Source: Citrifermentans bremense R1
GTDB taxonomy: Bacteria; Desulfobacterota; Desulfuromonadia; Geobacterales; Geobacteraceae
Assembly (NCBI RefSeq): GCF_000426865.1
Contig: NZ_AUGE01000001.1
Span: 248,001-312,000, forward strand
DNA: 64,000 bases
Direction of reading: 5' to 3'
Positions 19,646 to 28,525 of this stretch are shown one piece after another. The position numbers and the translations under genes were made by a program. Numbering within the stretch: the stretch's first letter is position 1; every line of letters begins with the position of its first letter. Below the pieces are notes generated by a model, which worked only from the letters and a program-made list of their open reading frames with translations, was not told the DNA's origin and ran no database searches.

Positions 19646-21985
19646 TCAGGCTCCGGCGTAGGCGCCCGTGAACTGCGCCGGGCGCGGCGCCTTCTTTTCC
19701 GGCGCGGCGGCTACGGTGGCCGACTTGCCGCAGTTCTGCGCGTCCACCACGGCGATGGCCGCCATGTTGACGATGTCCATGACGTCGTCCCCCTGCTGCA
19801 GGATGTGCACCGGCTTGTTCATCCCCATGAGGATGGGGCCGATGGCGTCGGCGCCGCCCAACTGCCGCAGGAGCTTATAGCAGATGTTCCCCGAGGTGAG
19901 GTCCGGAAAGACCAGGACATTAGCAGCTTTTTTCAGTGTCGTGAAGGGGAAATTCGCCTGCAGCATCTCGGTGACCACGGCGGTATCCGCCTGCATCTCT
20001 CCGTCGATGTCGAGCCCGGGCGCCCTCTTTTTCACCATCTCCACGGCGCTTCTCACCCGGTCGGCCTGCGGATGCCGCACGGAGCCGAAGTTGGACATGG
20101 AGAGCATGGCGACGCTCGGGTCGATGCCGAGCATGGCCGCCTTGTCCGCCGCGAGGATCGCGGTCTCGGCCAGCTCCGCAGCGTCGGGATCGATGCAGAC
20201 CGTGGTGTCGGCCAAAAAGAAGATGTCCTTCTTGAAGACCATCATGTAGAGGCCGTGCACGCTGGAGAGCCCTTCCTGCTTGCCGATCACCTGCAGCGCG
20301 GGGCGGATGGTGTCGGCGTAGTTGGCGTCGACCCCGGCCAAAAGTGCGTCTGCGTCGCCGCGGCGCACCATCATGCAGCCGAAGTGGGTGCGGGACTTGC
20401 GGCTGATGAGCCTGCGGGCCTCGGAGAGGGTGAGCCCCTTTCTCTGTCTGAGCAGGAAGAGTTCGCTGGCGTAGGACTCGGAATGTTCCGAGTTTGCGGG
20501 GTCGATGATGGTGACGCCGCCGTTCAGGTCGATGTCGAGCGATTTCAGGGTGCAGCGGATCTTGTCTTCGTTCCCCAGGAGGATCGGCCGCGCGATCCCC
20601 TGCTCGACCAGCATCTGGGCTGCGCGCAGCACCTTGTCGTTCTCACCCTCGGGGAAGACCACTGTCTTCGGGTCGCACTTTGCCTTGTTGATGATCTGGC
20701 GCAGCGTCTCCTTGGATTTGCCCTGCAGCGACTCCAGGTGCTCCACGTACTTGTTCATGTCCGCGATGGGCTGGCGCGCCACGCCCGTCTCCATTGCCGC
20801 CTTGGCTATCGCCGGGGCGACCCGCAACAGCGCCCGGGGGTCGAAAGGTTTGGGGATGATGTAGTCGCGGCCGAAGCTGAACTTGACGTCGCCGTAGGCG
20901 CGGCAGACGGAGTCGGGGCATTCCTCGCGGGCGAGTTCCGCCAGGGCGAAGACCGCCGCCTTTTTCATCTCTTCGTTGATGGTGGTGGCCCGGACGTCCA
21001 GCGCGCCGCGGAAGATGAAGGGGAAGCCCAGGACGTTGTTGACCTGGTTCGGGTAGTCCGAGCGCCCGGTGGCGATGAGCACGTCGCCGCGGACCGCGTG
21101 CGCCTCTTCCGGGGTGATCTCCGGGTCGGGGTTCGCCATGGCGAAGATGATCGGGTTGGCCGCCATGGTGCGCACCATGTCCTGGGTGATGGCCCCTTTG
21201 GAGGATAGGCCGTACATGACGTCGGCGCCTACCGCCGCCTCTTCCAGGGTGCGCAGGGGGGTGTCAGCGGCGAAGCGCTCCTTGTACTTGTTCATCCCCT
21301 CCACTCTCCCCTTGTAGATGACCCCCTTGGTGTCGCACATGATGAGGTTTTCCAGCTTGATGCCCAGGGAGATGGCGAGGTTGGCGCAGGCGTTGGCCGA
21401 GGCGCCGGCACCGTTCACCACTATCTTCACGTCCTCTATCTTCTTGCCGACCAGTTCGAGCGCGTTGATGAGGCCGGCTGCCGAGATGATCGCCGTGCCG
21501 TGCTGGTCGTCGTGGAAGACCGGGATGTTCATGGTCTTCTTCAGTTCCTCTTCGATGTAGAAGCACTCCGGCGCCTTGATGTCCTCCAGGTTGATGCCGC
21601 CGAAGGTGGGCTCCAGGAGCTGGCACGCCTTGATGATCTCGTCCGGGTCCTCGCTGTTCAACTCGATGTCGAAGACGTCGACGTCGGCGAAGCGCTTGAA
21701 GAGAACCCCCTTCCCTTCCATGACCGGCTTGCCCGCGAGGGCGCCGATGTTGCCGAGGCCAAGGACGGCGGTGCCGTTGGATACCACGGCCACCAGGTTC
21801 CCCTTGGCGGTGTACTGGTAGGCGTCCTCAGGGTTCTGCTCGATGGCGAGGCAGGGCTCGGCGACTCCCGGCGAATAGGCCAGCGACAGGTCCTGCGCGG
21901 TCTGGCACGGCTTGGTGGCGATTACCTCGATCTTCCCCTTGCGGCCAGTGGCATGGTATTCCAATGCATCGGACATCTTCTTCAT
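19646..21985 (-). CDS. maeB: NADP-dependent malic enzyme with C-terminal phosphotransacetylase-like domain
   Basis: 779 aa from the ATG at 21985 (MKKMSDALEYHATGRKGKIE), preceded by GGAGGG. Residues 1-430 are malic enzyme (SLAYSPGVAEPCLAI; Rossmann motif VNGAGASANACANLA). Residues ~440-770 resemble phosphate acetyltransferase (VFPEGENDKVLRAAQ), probably regulatory by analogy with MaeB. It interconverts malate and pyruvate plus CO2. Directly downstream of the biotin-dependent pyruvate-carboxyltransferase gene, so pyruvate and C4 acids are being linked in this operon. Confidence 0.93.
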   Translation of the reverse strand: MKKMSDALEYHATGRKGKIEVIATKPCQTAQDLSLAYSPGVAEPCLAIEQNPEDAYQYTAKGNLVAVVSNGTAVLGLGNIGALAGKPVMEGKGVLFKRFADVDVFDIELNSEDPDEIIKACQLLEPTFGGINLEDIKAPECFYIEEELKKTMNIPVFHDDQHGTAIISAAGLINALELVGKKIEDVKIVVNGAGASANACANLAISLGIKLENLIMCDTKGVIYKGRVEGMNKYKERFAADTPLRTLEEAAVGADVMYGLSSKGAITQDMVRTMAANPIIFAMANPDPEITPEEAHAVRGDVLIATGRSDYPNQVNNVLGFPFIFRGALDVRATTINEEMKKAAVFALAELAREECPDSVCRAYGDVKFSFGRDYIIPKPFDPRALLRVAPAIAKAAMETGVARQPIADMNKYVEHLESLQGKSKETLRQIINKAKCDPKTVVFPEGENDKVLRAAQMLVEQGIARPILLGNEDKIRCTLKSLDIDLNGGVTIIDPANSEHSESYASELFLLRQRKGLTLSEARRLISRKSRTHFGCMMVRRGDADALLAGVDANYADTIRPALQVIGKQEGLSSVHGLYMMVFKKDIFFLADTTVCIDPDAAELAETAILAADKAAMLGIDPSVAMLSMSNFGSVRHPQADRVRSAVEMVKKRAPGLDIDGEMQADTAVVTEMLQANFPFTTLKKAANVLVFPDLTSGNICYKLLRQLGGADAIGPILMGMNKPVHILQQGDDVMDIVNMAAIAVVDAQNCGKSATVAAAPEKKAPRPAQFTGAYAGA

Positions 21986-22003
21986 ATCGGCGAACCCTCC
22001 AAA

Positions 22004-22061
22004 GGCAATTGACAATTGATAACCAACGGCAATTGACAATTGATAATTGACAATTGACAAC
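22004..22061. repeat. Short tandem/inverted repeats of CAATTGACAATTGATAA
   Basis: Two copies of GGCAATTGACAATTGATAA followed by two further TTGACAATTGACAA-type units, just before the malic enzyme RBS. CAATTG is itself palindromic, so the region can form small hairpins. Such AT-rich units are scattered in many bacterial genomes. Confidence 0.75.
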
Positions 22062-22106
22062 GATCTCCGCTACTCCTCCCCCCGGAGGGGGAGGGAGCGG
22101 TAAGGA

Positions 22107-24182
22107 TTACTCCACAGTCAGCAGCAGCTGGCCGATGTCTACGGCGTTTCCTTCCTGGATCGCGATCCGGCCAATTACTCCGTCCTTTTCGGCGAAGATC
22201 TCGTTCTCCATCTTCATCGCTTCGAGGATGAGAAGCAGATCGCCTGCCTGTACCGCCTGCCCCTGCTCTACCTCGATCTTCCAGACGTTGCCGGCCAAGG
22301 GCGCCATGACCCCGCCATTGACTGCGCCGGCAGCAGCGCCCGTAGCGGCCGGAGCGCAAGCGCAGGCAGCGGCATCGCCTTCGCCGGCGATGGTCACCAG
22401 CGCGGCGCCGATGTCGACGGCGGTCCCTTCTTCGATGTGGATGGCGCTCACCACGCCGTCACGGTCGGCGAAGATCTCGTTCTCCATCTTCATCGCTTCG
22501 AGGATGAGGAGCAGATCGCCTTCCTGCACCTGCTGACCCGGCTCGCACTCGATCTTCCAGACGTTGCCGGCCAAGGGAGAAACGATGGTCTTGCCGACTG
22601 CCGCTGCGGAAGCCTGCGCCGGTGCGCCGCCGCCGACTGCAGAGGCTGCGGCAGCCGCGGCTGCTGCGGCTCCGGTCGCCTTTGCCACCTGCACCACGAA
22701 GGTCTGGCCGCCGCCGGTGACGGTATAGGTGTCGCCGCCGGAAAGCTCCGGCGTCGCTGCCGCTTTCTTAGGCGCCACGTCTTCGGCGGTGGGTACCGGC
22801 TCGAACACATCGGGGTTGTCGCGGTGCTCCAGGAACTTGAGACCGACCTGCTGGAACAGCGCGTAGGTGAGGACGTCCTCCACTTCGTGGTCGCCGAACT
22901 TCAGGTGCTTCTCCTTGGAGATCTCGCGCAGCTCCGCGGTGAGCTTGTCCATCTCCGCGTTGAGGAGATCGGCCGGGCGGCAGGTGATCGGCTCCGCTCC
23001 CGCCAGGACCTTCTGCTGCAGCTCCTTGTTGACCGGGGCGGAGGTCGCGCCGTATTCCCCTTTGAGGACGGCGGCGGTCTCCTTGGTCATCGACTTGTAG
23101 CGCTCGCCGGTCAGGACGTTGATGACCGCCTGGGTGCCGACGATCTGCGAGGTCGGGGTGACCAGCGGGATCATCCCCAGGTCCTCGCGGACTTTCGGGA
23201 TCTCGGCCAAGACCAGATCCATTTTGTGCCCGGCGTTTTGCTCCTTGAGCTGGCTCTCCATGTTGGTGAGCATGCCGCCGGGGACCTGCGCCGTGATGAT
23301 GCGGGCGTCGACACCTTTGAGGGAGCCTTCGAATTTAGCGTATTTCTTGCGCACCTCGGTGAAGTAATCGGCGATCTCCTGCAAAAGAACCGTGTCGAGG
23401 CCGGTCGCCTTGTCGGTGTCCGCGAAGATGGCGGCGAGCGTCTCGGTGGGCGAATGGCCGTAGGTCATGCTCATGGAGGAGATGGAGGTGTCGACGTTCT
23501 CGACCCCCGCTTCGATCGCCTTGACGTAGGCAGCGGTGGACATGCCGGTGGTGGCGTGGCACTGCATGTGGATCGGGATGGAGATCCCTTTTTTCAGCGC
23601 CTTGACCAGGTCGTAGGCGGCGTAGGGGGCCATGAGACCCGCCATGTCCTTGATGCAGAGCGAGTGCGCCCCCATGTCCTCGATGCGCTTGGCGAGCGCC
23701 ACCCATTTGGGGATGGTGTCGACCGGGCTCACCGTGTAGGAGAGCGTCCCCTGCGCGTGTTTCCCCTGCTTGATGACGGCCTTGATGGCGGTGTCCAGGT
23801 TGCGCGGGTCGTTCATGGCGTCGAAGACGCGGAAGACGTCTATGCCGTTCACCGCGGAGCGCTCCACGAACTTCTCGACCACGTCGTCCGCGTAGTGGCG
23901 GTAGCCTAAGATGTTCTGGCCACGGAAAAGCATCTGCTGCGGCGTGTTGGGCATCGCCTTCTTCAGCTCGCGCAGGCGCTCCCACGGGTCTTCGCCCAGG
24001 AAGCGGATGCAGGAGTCGAAGGTAGCCCCACCCCACATCTCGATGGACCAGTAGCCGACCTGGTCCAGCTTGGCGGCGATGGGAAGCATGTCGTCCAGGC
24101 GCAGGCGGGTCGCGAACAAGGACTGGTGGGCGTCCCTGAGGACGACTTCGGTGATGCCTAAAGGTTTGACGGTCTTGGCCAT
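22107..24182 (-). CDS. Biotin-dependent pyruvate carboxyltransferase (transcarboxylase 5S / PycB / OadA type) with two tandem biotinyl domains
   Basis: 691 aa from the ATG at 24182. Residues 1-~460 are the carboxyltransferase: [11 protein letters not shown] (Asp17), CIKDMAGL (Lys178, carbamylated in OadA), and HMQCHATTG. In the last, the usual first metal His (207 in OadA numbering) is Gln; His209 is present. An Ala-rich linker precedes two biotinyl domains, each with [11 protein letters not shown]. No biotin carboxylase gene is near. The upstream neighbour is a GcdA-type carboxyltransferase, so the likely job is to accept CO2 from glutaconyl-CoA and pass it to pyruvate. Pyruvate carboxylase subunit B is the alternative. 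Confidence 0.85.
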   Translation of the reverse strand: MAKTVKPLGITEVVLRDAHQSLFATRLRLDDMLPIAAKLDQVGYWSIEMWGGATFDSCIRFLGEDPWERLRELKKAMPNTPQQMLFRGQNILGYRHYADDVVEKFVERSAVNGIDVFRVFDAMNDPRNLDTAIKAVIKQGKHAQGTLSYTVSPVDTIPKWVALAKRIEDMGAHSLCIKDMAGLMAPYAAYDLVKALKKGISIPIHMQCHATTGMSTAAYVKAIEAGVENVDTSISSMSMTYGHSPTETLAAIFADTDKATGLDTVLLQEIADYFTEVRKKYAKFEGSLKGVDARIITAQVPGGMLTNMESQLKEQNAGHKMDLVLAEIPKVREDLGMIPLVTPTSQIVGTQAVINVLTGERYKSMTKETAAVLKGEYGATSAPVNKELQQKVLAGAEPITCRPADLLNAEMDKLTAELREISKEKHLKFGDHEVEDVLTYALFQQVGLKFLEHRDNPDVFEPVPTAEDVAPKKAAATPELSGGDTYTVTGGGQTFVVQVAKATGAAAAAAAAASAVGGGAPAQASAAAVGKTIVSPLAGNVWKIECEPGQQVQEGDLLLILEAMKMENEIFADRDGVVSAIHIEEGTAVDIGAALVTIAGEGDAAACACAPAATGAAAGAVNGGVMAPLAGNVWKIEVEQGQAVQAGDLLLILEAMKMENEIFAEKDGVIGRIAIQEGNAVDIGQLLLTVE

Positions 24183-24220
24183 TTTTAAACCTCGCGATTG
24201 TGAGTATATTTGTGTTTTTG

Positions 24221-24304
24221 CTCCTCCCCCTGGAGGGGGGAGGTTGGGAGGGGGGAACATGTAGCCTGCCCCCTCCCTAACCCTCCCCCTCCGGGGGAGG
24301 GGAC
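24221..24304. repeat. GC-rich inverted-repeat element
   Basis: Left arm CTCCTCCCCCTGGAGGGGGG plus AGGTTGGGAGG; right arm CCCTCCCTAACCCTCCCC plus CTCCGGGGGAGG. The arms are inverted copies, each with its own small hairpin. It lies between gcdA and the biotin protein gene; a close relative is at 26202-26287. Confidence 0.75.
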
Positions 24305-24348
24305 TTGTACGCTACTCTCTCCCGATGATCCTGGGAGGGACTGGGACG

Positions 24349-26106
24349 CTACCCCCTGATGATCCTCGGGAGGAGCATCTGGTGCACCGGGGTGATCGAC
24401 TTCGGGTTCTGGTAGTTGGCGCCGGCGAAGGCCTGGACGTACTTGCGCAGGTCGAGAAGCGGGACGATCTCGTCCACGAATCCGCTCATGGCGCAGTAGG
24501 CCGGGCGCGACTTATCCTGGTAGTCCTGGATCATCTGGTTCATCTTGCCGATGACCGGCGCCAGGTCGTTGCCGGAATCCTGCTCTTTAACCAGGCGGCG
24601 GGCGTAGGAGGCCGCGGCCGCGGTCTCGCCGTGCATGACGTAGATCTCGGTGAGCGGGGTCCCCAGGGTGAAGGCGTTGTTGTTGTTCGCCTGCGGGCCG
24701 CACATGATGTAATGGGCCGCGGCGGTCCCCTTCCTGAGCACGACGCACATCATGGAGAGATCGGTCTGCTCGATGGAGTAGACGAGCGACTGACCCAGGG
24801 CAAGAAGTTCGGCTTCCTCGGCGAGGTCGCCGACGTCGATGCCGGTTGTGTCCTGCATCCAGACGATGGGGAGGTTGTCGCGACCGCAAAGCGTCACGAA
24901 CTCGGCCTGCTTGATGAGCCCCTCGCGGTAGTGCTTGCCGCCGACCGCCGGGTAGGCGCCCTTGGCGTACTCCGGGTAACCGGGGAAGACACCCTGGCGG
25001 TTGCCGATGAAGGCGACCGGGAAGCCGTCGACCTTGGCGATGCCGGTGTAGACCTCGCGGCCGTAGTCGGGGCGGTATTCCATGAATTCGCTGTTGTCGG
25101 TGAGGCGCGCGAGGATCTGGATGGCGTCGTAGGGGCGCTTCTGGTTCGCCGGGAGGATCATGTTGAGATCCTCGACCGGGAAGCGCGGGGGAGCGGGGGT
25201 GGCGACGCGGAACATGGCAGGGTCGTAGGCGGGCATCATGCGCATGTAGTCCTTGATCCCGTCGAGAACGCCGGTCTCCGTGTCGTGAACCTCGCGGAAG
25301 TAGGCGGTCTGGTCGAAATGGGTCTCGACGCGGCCGGGGTCTTTCGCCTTGAAGTTGCGGGTGGCGTCGATGAGCGCCTGCGCGGCCTCGACGTCGATGT
25401 GCCCCTTGGGGTTCATGCCGCCTACGATGCCGGCTCCGCCTACCGCGATGTTGGCGCCGTCGTGGGCCAGGAGGATGGTCGGGCTGATCCCCTGGTAGCC
25501 GCCGCCGGCGGGGTTGGTGCCGTAGATGCCGTTCAGGATGGGGATGCCGAGATGGTTCAGGTCGGCGTGGCGGTAGAAGGGAGCGCCGCTGGAGCGGCGG
25601 CCGGCGTAGACGGTTTCCTGCTCCATGAGCTTCACGCCGGAACAGTTGGTGAGCCAGACCAGCGGGACGTTCAAGCGCTTGGCCATGTCGGTGACCATCA
25701 GGATGTTCTCCGACTGCCCGGCGATCCAGGCGCCCGCCATGACCTTGTTGTCGAAGCCGATGACGACCGCCCATCTACCCTCGATGCGCCCGATGCCGTT
25801 GACGACGCCGGTGCAACCTTCCTCGTTCTCCTTGGGGTTGTAGAGCGTGTGCAGGGGTGCCCAGGTCCCGGCGTCGACCAGGTAATCGAGGCGGTCGTAG
25901 ATGGTCATCCCGCCGCGCTCGTGGACCTTCTTGGCGGGGATGCCGGCGTTTTTCACCCGCTCGGTCTCCTTTTCGATCAGCTGCACCTGCTCCTTGACGA
26001 GTTCGACGTTTTCCTGCGAGCGTTTCACTTCCGCATCGCTCAGCGCCTTGCCGATGTCCGCCATCTTCTCGAAATACGGGCGCAGCGGTGTTTGCTTTCG
26101 TGCCAT
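24349..26106 (-). CDS. gcdA: Glutaconyl-CoA decarboxylase alpha-type carboxyltransferase
   Basis: 585 aa from the ATG at 26106 (MARKQTPLRPYFEKM), RBS AAAGGAAC. Length and motifs follow clostridial/Acidaminococcus GcdA (about 587 aa): GIYGTNPAGGGYQGISPT, AVGGAGIVGGMNPKGH, RDNLPIVWMQDTTGIDVG and YQNPKSITPVHQM. It moves the carboxylate of glutaconyl-CoA to biotin, giving crotonyl-CoA. Between a glutaryl-CoA dehydrogenase and the biotin protein. The membrane subunit GcdB of the sodium pump is not in the window. Propionyl-CoA carboxylase beta is less likely on motif grounds. Confidence 0.87.
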   Translation of the reverse strand: MARKQTPLRPYFEKMADIGKALSDAEVKRSQENVELVKEQVQLIEKETERVKNAGIPAKKVHERGGMTIYDRLDYLVDAGTWAPLHTLYNPKENEEGCTGVVNGIGRIEGRWAVVIGFDNKVMAGAWIAGQSENILMVTDMAKRLNVPLVWLTNCSGVKLMEQETVYAGRRSSGAPFYRHADLNHLGIPILNGIYGTNPAGGGYQGISPTILLAHDGANIAVGGAGIVGGMNPKGHIDVEAAQALIDATRNFKAKDPGRVETHFDQTAYFREVHDTETGVLDGIKDYMRMMPAYDPAMFRVATPAPPRFPVEDLNMILPANQKRPYDAIQILARLTDNSEFMEYRPDYGREVYTGIAKVDGFPVAFIGNRQGVFPGYPEYAKGAYPAVGGKHYREGLIKQAEFVTLCGRDNLPIVWMQDTTGIDVGDLAEEAELLALGQSLVYSIEQTDLSMMCVVLRKGTAAAHYIMCGPQANNNNAFTLGTPLTEIYVMHGETAAAASYARRLVKEQDSGNDLAPVIGKMNQMIQDYQDKSRPAYCAMSGFVDEIVPLLDLRKYVQAFAGANYQNPKSITPVHQMLLPRIIRG

Positions 26107-26201
26107 GGTGGGTTCCTTTTCATTGAATGGGATTAGACACTCGACAGCCAAGGCTTCGCATATGGCTTCACACGCTGCACCAGGCAGTCACTTCGGTCAC
26201 G

Positions 26202-26287
26202 GCTCCTCCCCAGGAGGGGGGAGGTTGGGAGGGGGGGATCTGGCTGGTATTCCCCCTCCCTACCCCTCCCCTTCCAGGGGAGGGGAC
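26202..26287. repeat. GC-rich inverted-repeat element
   Basis: Left arm GGCTCCTCCCCAGGAGG plus GAGGTTGGGAGGGGG; right arm CCCCCTCCCTACCCCTCC plus CTTCCAGGGGAGGGG. Same design as 24221-24304. It sits between the glutaryl-CoA dehydrogenase stop and gcdA. Confidence 0.75.
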
Positions 26288-26301
26288 TTTGCACTTCTTG
26301 T

Positions 26302-27459
26302 CTAGCGGTTCACCGCGTCGCCCAGGGCGAAGCCGGCGATGATGGTCTTCTGGATGTTGCTGGTCCCTTCGACGGTCCTAAGCGACATGGAGTCGCGCAG
26401 CCAACGCTCGGCCGGGTACTCGGTGGAGAAGCCGTAGCTCCCGAAGATCTTCATGGTTTCGGTGGCAGCGTGAACCGCCGCCTCGGAGGCGAACAGCTTC
26501 GCCATGGAGGTCTGGTACTGGTTGGGAAGCCCCTGGTCCTTGAGCCACGCCGCCTGGTAGACCAGAAGCCGCGCCGCTTCGTGCTCGGCCACCATCTCGG
26601 CGATGGATGCCTGGATCATCTGGTAGGAGCCGATCTTCTTGCCGAACTGGGTCCTCTCGTTGGCGTAGCCGATGGCGGCCTCGATGGCGCCGGCGCCGAT
26701 GCCGAGGGCGCCCGCAGCACAGCTGATGCGGGTGTTGTTCAGCTGCCACATGCAGATCTGGAAGCCCTGCCCCACCTCGCCCAGGACCGAGTCCTTGGGG
26801 ATCTTCGCCTGGTTGAAGGAGATCTCGCCGGTAGGTGCGCAGTGAAGCCCCACCTTGGACTCGATGGCGGCGGTGATGATCCCCTCGTTACCCTTCAGGT
26901 TGATGACGAAGCAGGTCATCCCCTTGTGCTTCGCGGCGCGGTCGGTGACGGCGTAGAGAAGGCCCCAGTCGCCTACGTGGGCGTTGGAGATCCACATCTT
27001 CTGGCCGTTGATCTCCCAGTGGTCGCCGCGGTCGGTGGCGGTGGTCCCCATGCTCACCACGTCGGAGCCGGAGTTGGGCTCGGTGATGGCGAAGAAGCCG
27101 AAGGATTCGGCGCTCACCCAGTCCGGGATGAAGCGCTCTTTCTGCTCCTTGCTGCCAAACTTGTTGACCGTGAGGGAGGGGCCTATGTTCTGCATGTTGA
27201 GCGGCAGCCTGGAGGAGCCGCTCACGGTGGCGAGCTGCTCGGCCAGGATGACCGACTCCAGGAAGCCGCAGCCGTTGCCGCCGTATTCCTCAGGAAGGGC
27301 GCAGCCGAAAAAGCCCAGACCGGCCATCTTCTTGACCAGTTCGGGGCGGAAGGTGTGGTTTATCTCATCTTCCTTGAGCGTGGGCAGGATCTCTTTCTGC
27401 GCGAAATCCCTCGCCATATCCTGCATCATCTTTTGTTCATCCGTCAGCCCGAACCTCAT
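26302..27459 (-). CDS. Glutaryl-CoA dehydrogenase, probably the non-decarboxylating (glutaconyl-CoA-forming) type
   Basis: 385 aa acyl-CoA dehydrogenase with FAITEPNSGSD, ERTQFGKKIGSYQMIQ and the C-terminal LRTVEGTSNIQKTI. Catalytic base Glu364 is preceded by Val363. In decarboxylating enzymes (human, GcdH) this is Tyr, while the Desulfococcus enzyme that stops at glutaconyl-CoA has Val. Arg84 (GSSRLPLNMQ) matches the carboxylate-binding Arg of the family, supporting glutaryl-CoA as substrate. First gene of the operon that continues with gcdA, which fits. The RBS is CAGGAGGTG. Promoter with shared operator at 27502-27534. Confidence 0.82.
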   Translation of the reverse strand: MRFGLTDEQKMMQDMARDFAQKEILPTLKEDEINHTFRPELVKKMAGLGFFGCALPEEYGGNGCGFLESVILAEQLATVSGSSRLPLNMQNIGPSLTVNKFGSKEQKERFIPDWVSAESFGFFAITEPNSGSDVVSMGTTATDRGDHWEINGQKMWISNAHVGDWGLLYAVTDRAAKHKGMTCFVINLKGNEGIITAAIESKVGLHCAPTGEISFNQAKIPKDSVLGEVGQGFQICMWQLNNTRISCAAGALGIGAGAIEAAIGYANERTQFGKKIGSYQMIQASIAEMVAEHEAARLLVYQAAWLKDQGLPNQYQTSMAKLFASEAAVHAATETMKIFGSYGFSTEYPAERWLRDSMSLRTVEGTSNIQKTIIAGFALGDAVNR

Positions 27460-27501
27460 TGGTCACCTCCTGAGTAATAGTGTTTCGCAAATGCCGTTTT
27501 G

Positions 27502-27534
27502 TAATTTAGTACTAGAATACCAATTTGCTGTCAA
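27502..27534 (-). promoter_or_regulatory. Sigma-70 promoter with shared operator, upstream of the glutaryl-CoA dehydrogenase operon
   Basis: Minus strand: TTGACA (27529-27534), 17-bp spacer, TACTAA (27506-27511). The motif AGTA-CTAAAT-TACA covers the -10 and TGGTATT lies in the spacer. It is one of the clearest sites. Confidence 0.8.
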
Positions 27535-27609
27535 GCACTAAATGGTAGCGGAGTACCGATTTATGGAACTTGGTTCTAATCGTGATGGAAATGGTGTCGA
27601 CGACAGGAG

Positions 27610-27640
27610 AAAAGGCCCAGGGATAGCCCCCGGGCCTTTT
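27610..27640. terminator. Bidirectional hairpin terminator after bamI
   Basis: Arms AAAAGGCCC (27610-27618) and GGGCCTTTT (27632-27640) with an extra inner GGG/CCC. U-rich ends arise on both strands. It lies 147 bp beyond the bamI stop and before the promoter of the glutaryl-CoA dehydrogenase operon, so it probably ends the bamB-I transcript. Confidence 0.7.
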
Positions 27641-27745
27641 ACTGCAGGTCTAGCCGCCGCAGCACCCCCCTACCCCGCTTTTCTCGTTCCCTCCCCCTCC
27701 GGGGGGAGGAGAATGGACACAGGTTTGCGGAGCTAAGGGAGCTAA

Positions 27746-27776
27746 GGGGGACTGGCACCTGGCGGAGCCAGTCCCC
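27746..27776. repeat. REP-like palindrome, copy 5
   Basis: GGGGGACTGGCACC centre variant with AGCCAGTCCCC right arm, 11 bp after the bamI stop. Confidence 0.85.
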
Positions 27777-27787
27777 GGCGAGCTTCT

Positions 27788-28426
27788 CTAGCCGCCGCAG
27801 CAGCCGGAGGCGGAGCAGGAGCATCCTCCCTCTTCTTCCGGCTGCGCGGGTAAGAGCGCCTCGGTCAGCACGTAGGCCGCCTGGAGCGCGGAGGTGGGGC
27901 AAAGCGGGAAACATTCCTTGCAGTCCCAGCACTCCTTGGCCGCTACCTCGGGGATGAAGCTGATCTCGCGCCTGGGGCCACGATCCATGTACCCTATGGC
28001 ATGCTTTTGCTTCACCTCGGCGCAGTACCTGACGCAAAGCCCGCACAGGATGCAGAAGCTCGGGTCCTTGTCGAAACGGTCCTTGTCGGCACCGTACTCC
28101 TTGGCCAGCTCGATAAGCTGCGGGGCGTCGGGGGCGTGGGCCATCATCTGCTCCACCAGCACCTTGCGTATCGCGTAGAGTTTCTCGGTGCTGGTCTGTA
28201 CCACCATGCCGTTTTCCACCGGGTACAGGCAGCCGGCCACGAGTGTTTTCCTGCCGTTGCTCTCCGCCTCGACGGTACAGATGCGGCAGGCGCCGTACGG
28301 CTCGAGCTTCTCGTGGTGGCATAGGGTGGGGATGTGGATCCCTACCGTGTTTGCCGCCTCAACTATGGTCATCCCCTCCTGGGCCTTGACCTCTTTTCCA
28401 TCTATCTGCAGGACGATTTCGCTCAT
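27788..28426 (-). CDS. bamI: Benzoyl-CoA reductase complex subunit BamI (NuoG N-terminal-like Fe-S protein)
   Basis: 212 aa. N-terminal [2Fe-2S] plant-type domain (IPTLCHHEKLEPYGACRICT), then ferredoxin motifs CILCGLCVRYC and CWDCKECFPLCP. An odd cysteine-rich tail (GGCSCSASGCCGG) ends the protein. This corresponds to the first part of NuoG. With BamG and BamH it forms the NADH-dehydrogenase-like arm of the large class II benzoyl-CoA reductase complex. Last gene of bamB-I; RBS AAAGGAAC. Confidence 0.92.
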   Translation of the reverse strand: MSEIVLQIDGKEVKAQEGMTIVEAANTVGIHIPTLCHHEKLEPYGACRICTVEAESNGRKTLVAGCLYPVENGMVVQTSTEKLYAIRKVLVEQMMAHAPDAPQLIELAKEYGADKDRFDKDPSFCILCGLCVRYCAEVKQKHAIGYMDRGPRREISFIPEVAAKECWDCKECFPLCPTSALQAAYVLTEALLPAQPEEEGGCSCSASGCCGG

Positions 28427-28525
28427 GGTCTGTTCCTTTTAGCGCTGCCACAGATTCCCTCACCCCGGCCCTCTCCCAGAGGGAGAGGGAGAGTCGGGAA
28501 AGAGTGAGAGACTCTATCGTTGTCG

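Noticed and set aside
24349-26106. Propionyl- or methylcrotonyl-CoA carboxylase beta subunit
   Set aside because: Length and motifs (TNPAGGGY, GGMNPKGH, QDTTGIDVG) fit GcdA, and no biotin carboxylase gene accompanies it.
24325-26136. Long plus-strand frames opposite gcdA, bamH, bamE, EMO genes and others (300-600 codons)
   Set aside because: They are antisense to strongly recognisable genes, low in complexity (Gly, Val, Asp, His rich) and lack ribosome sites; typical of high-GC codon bias.
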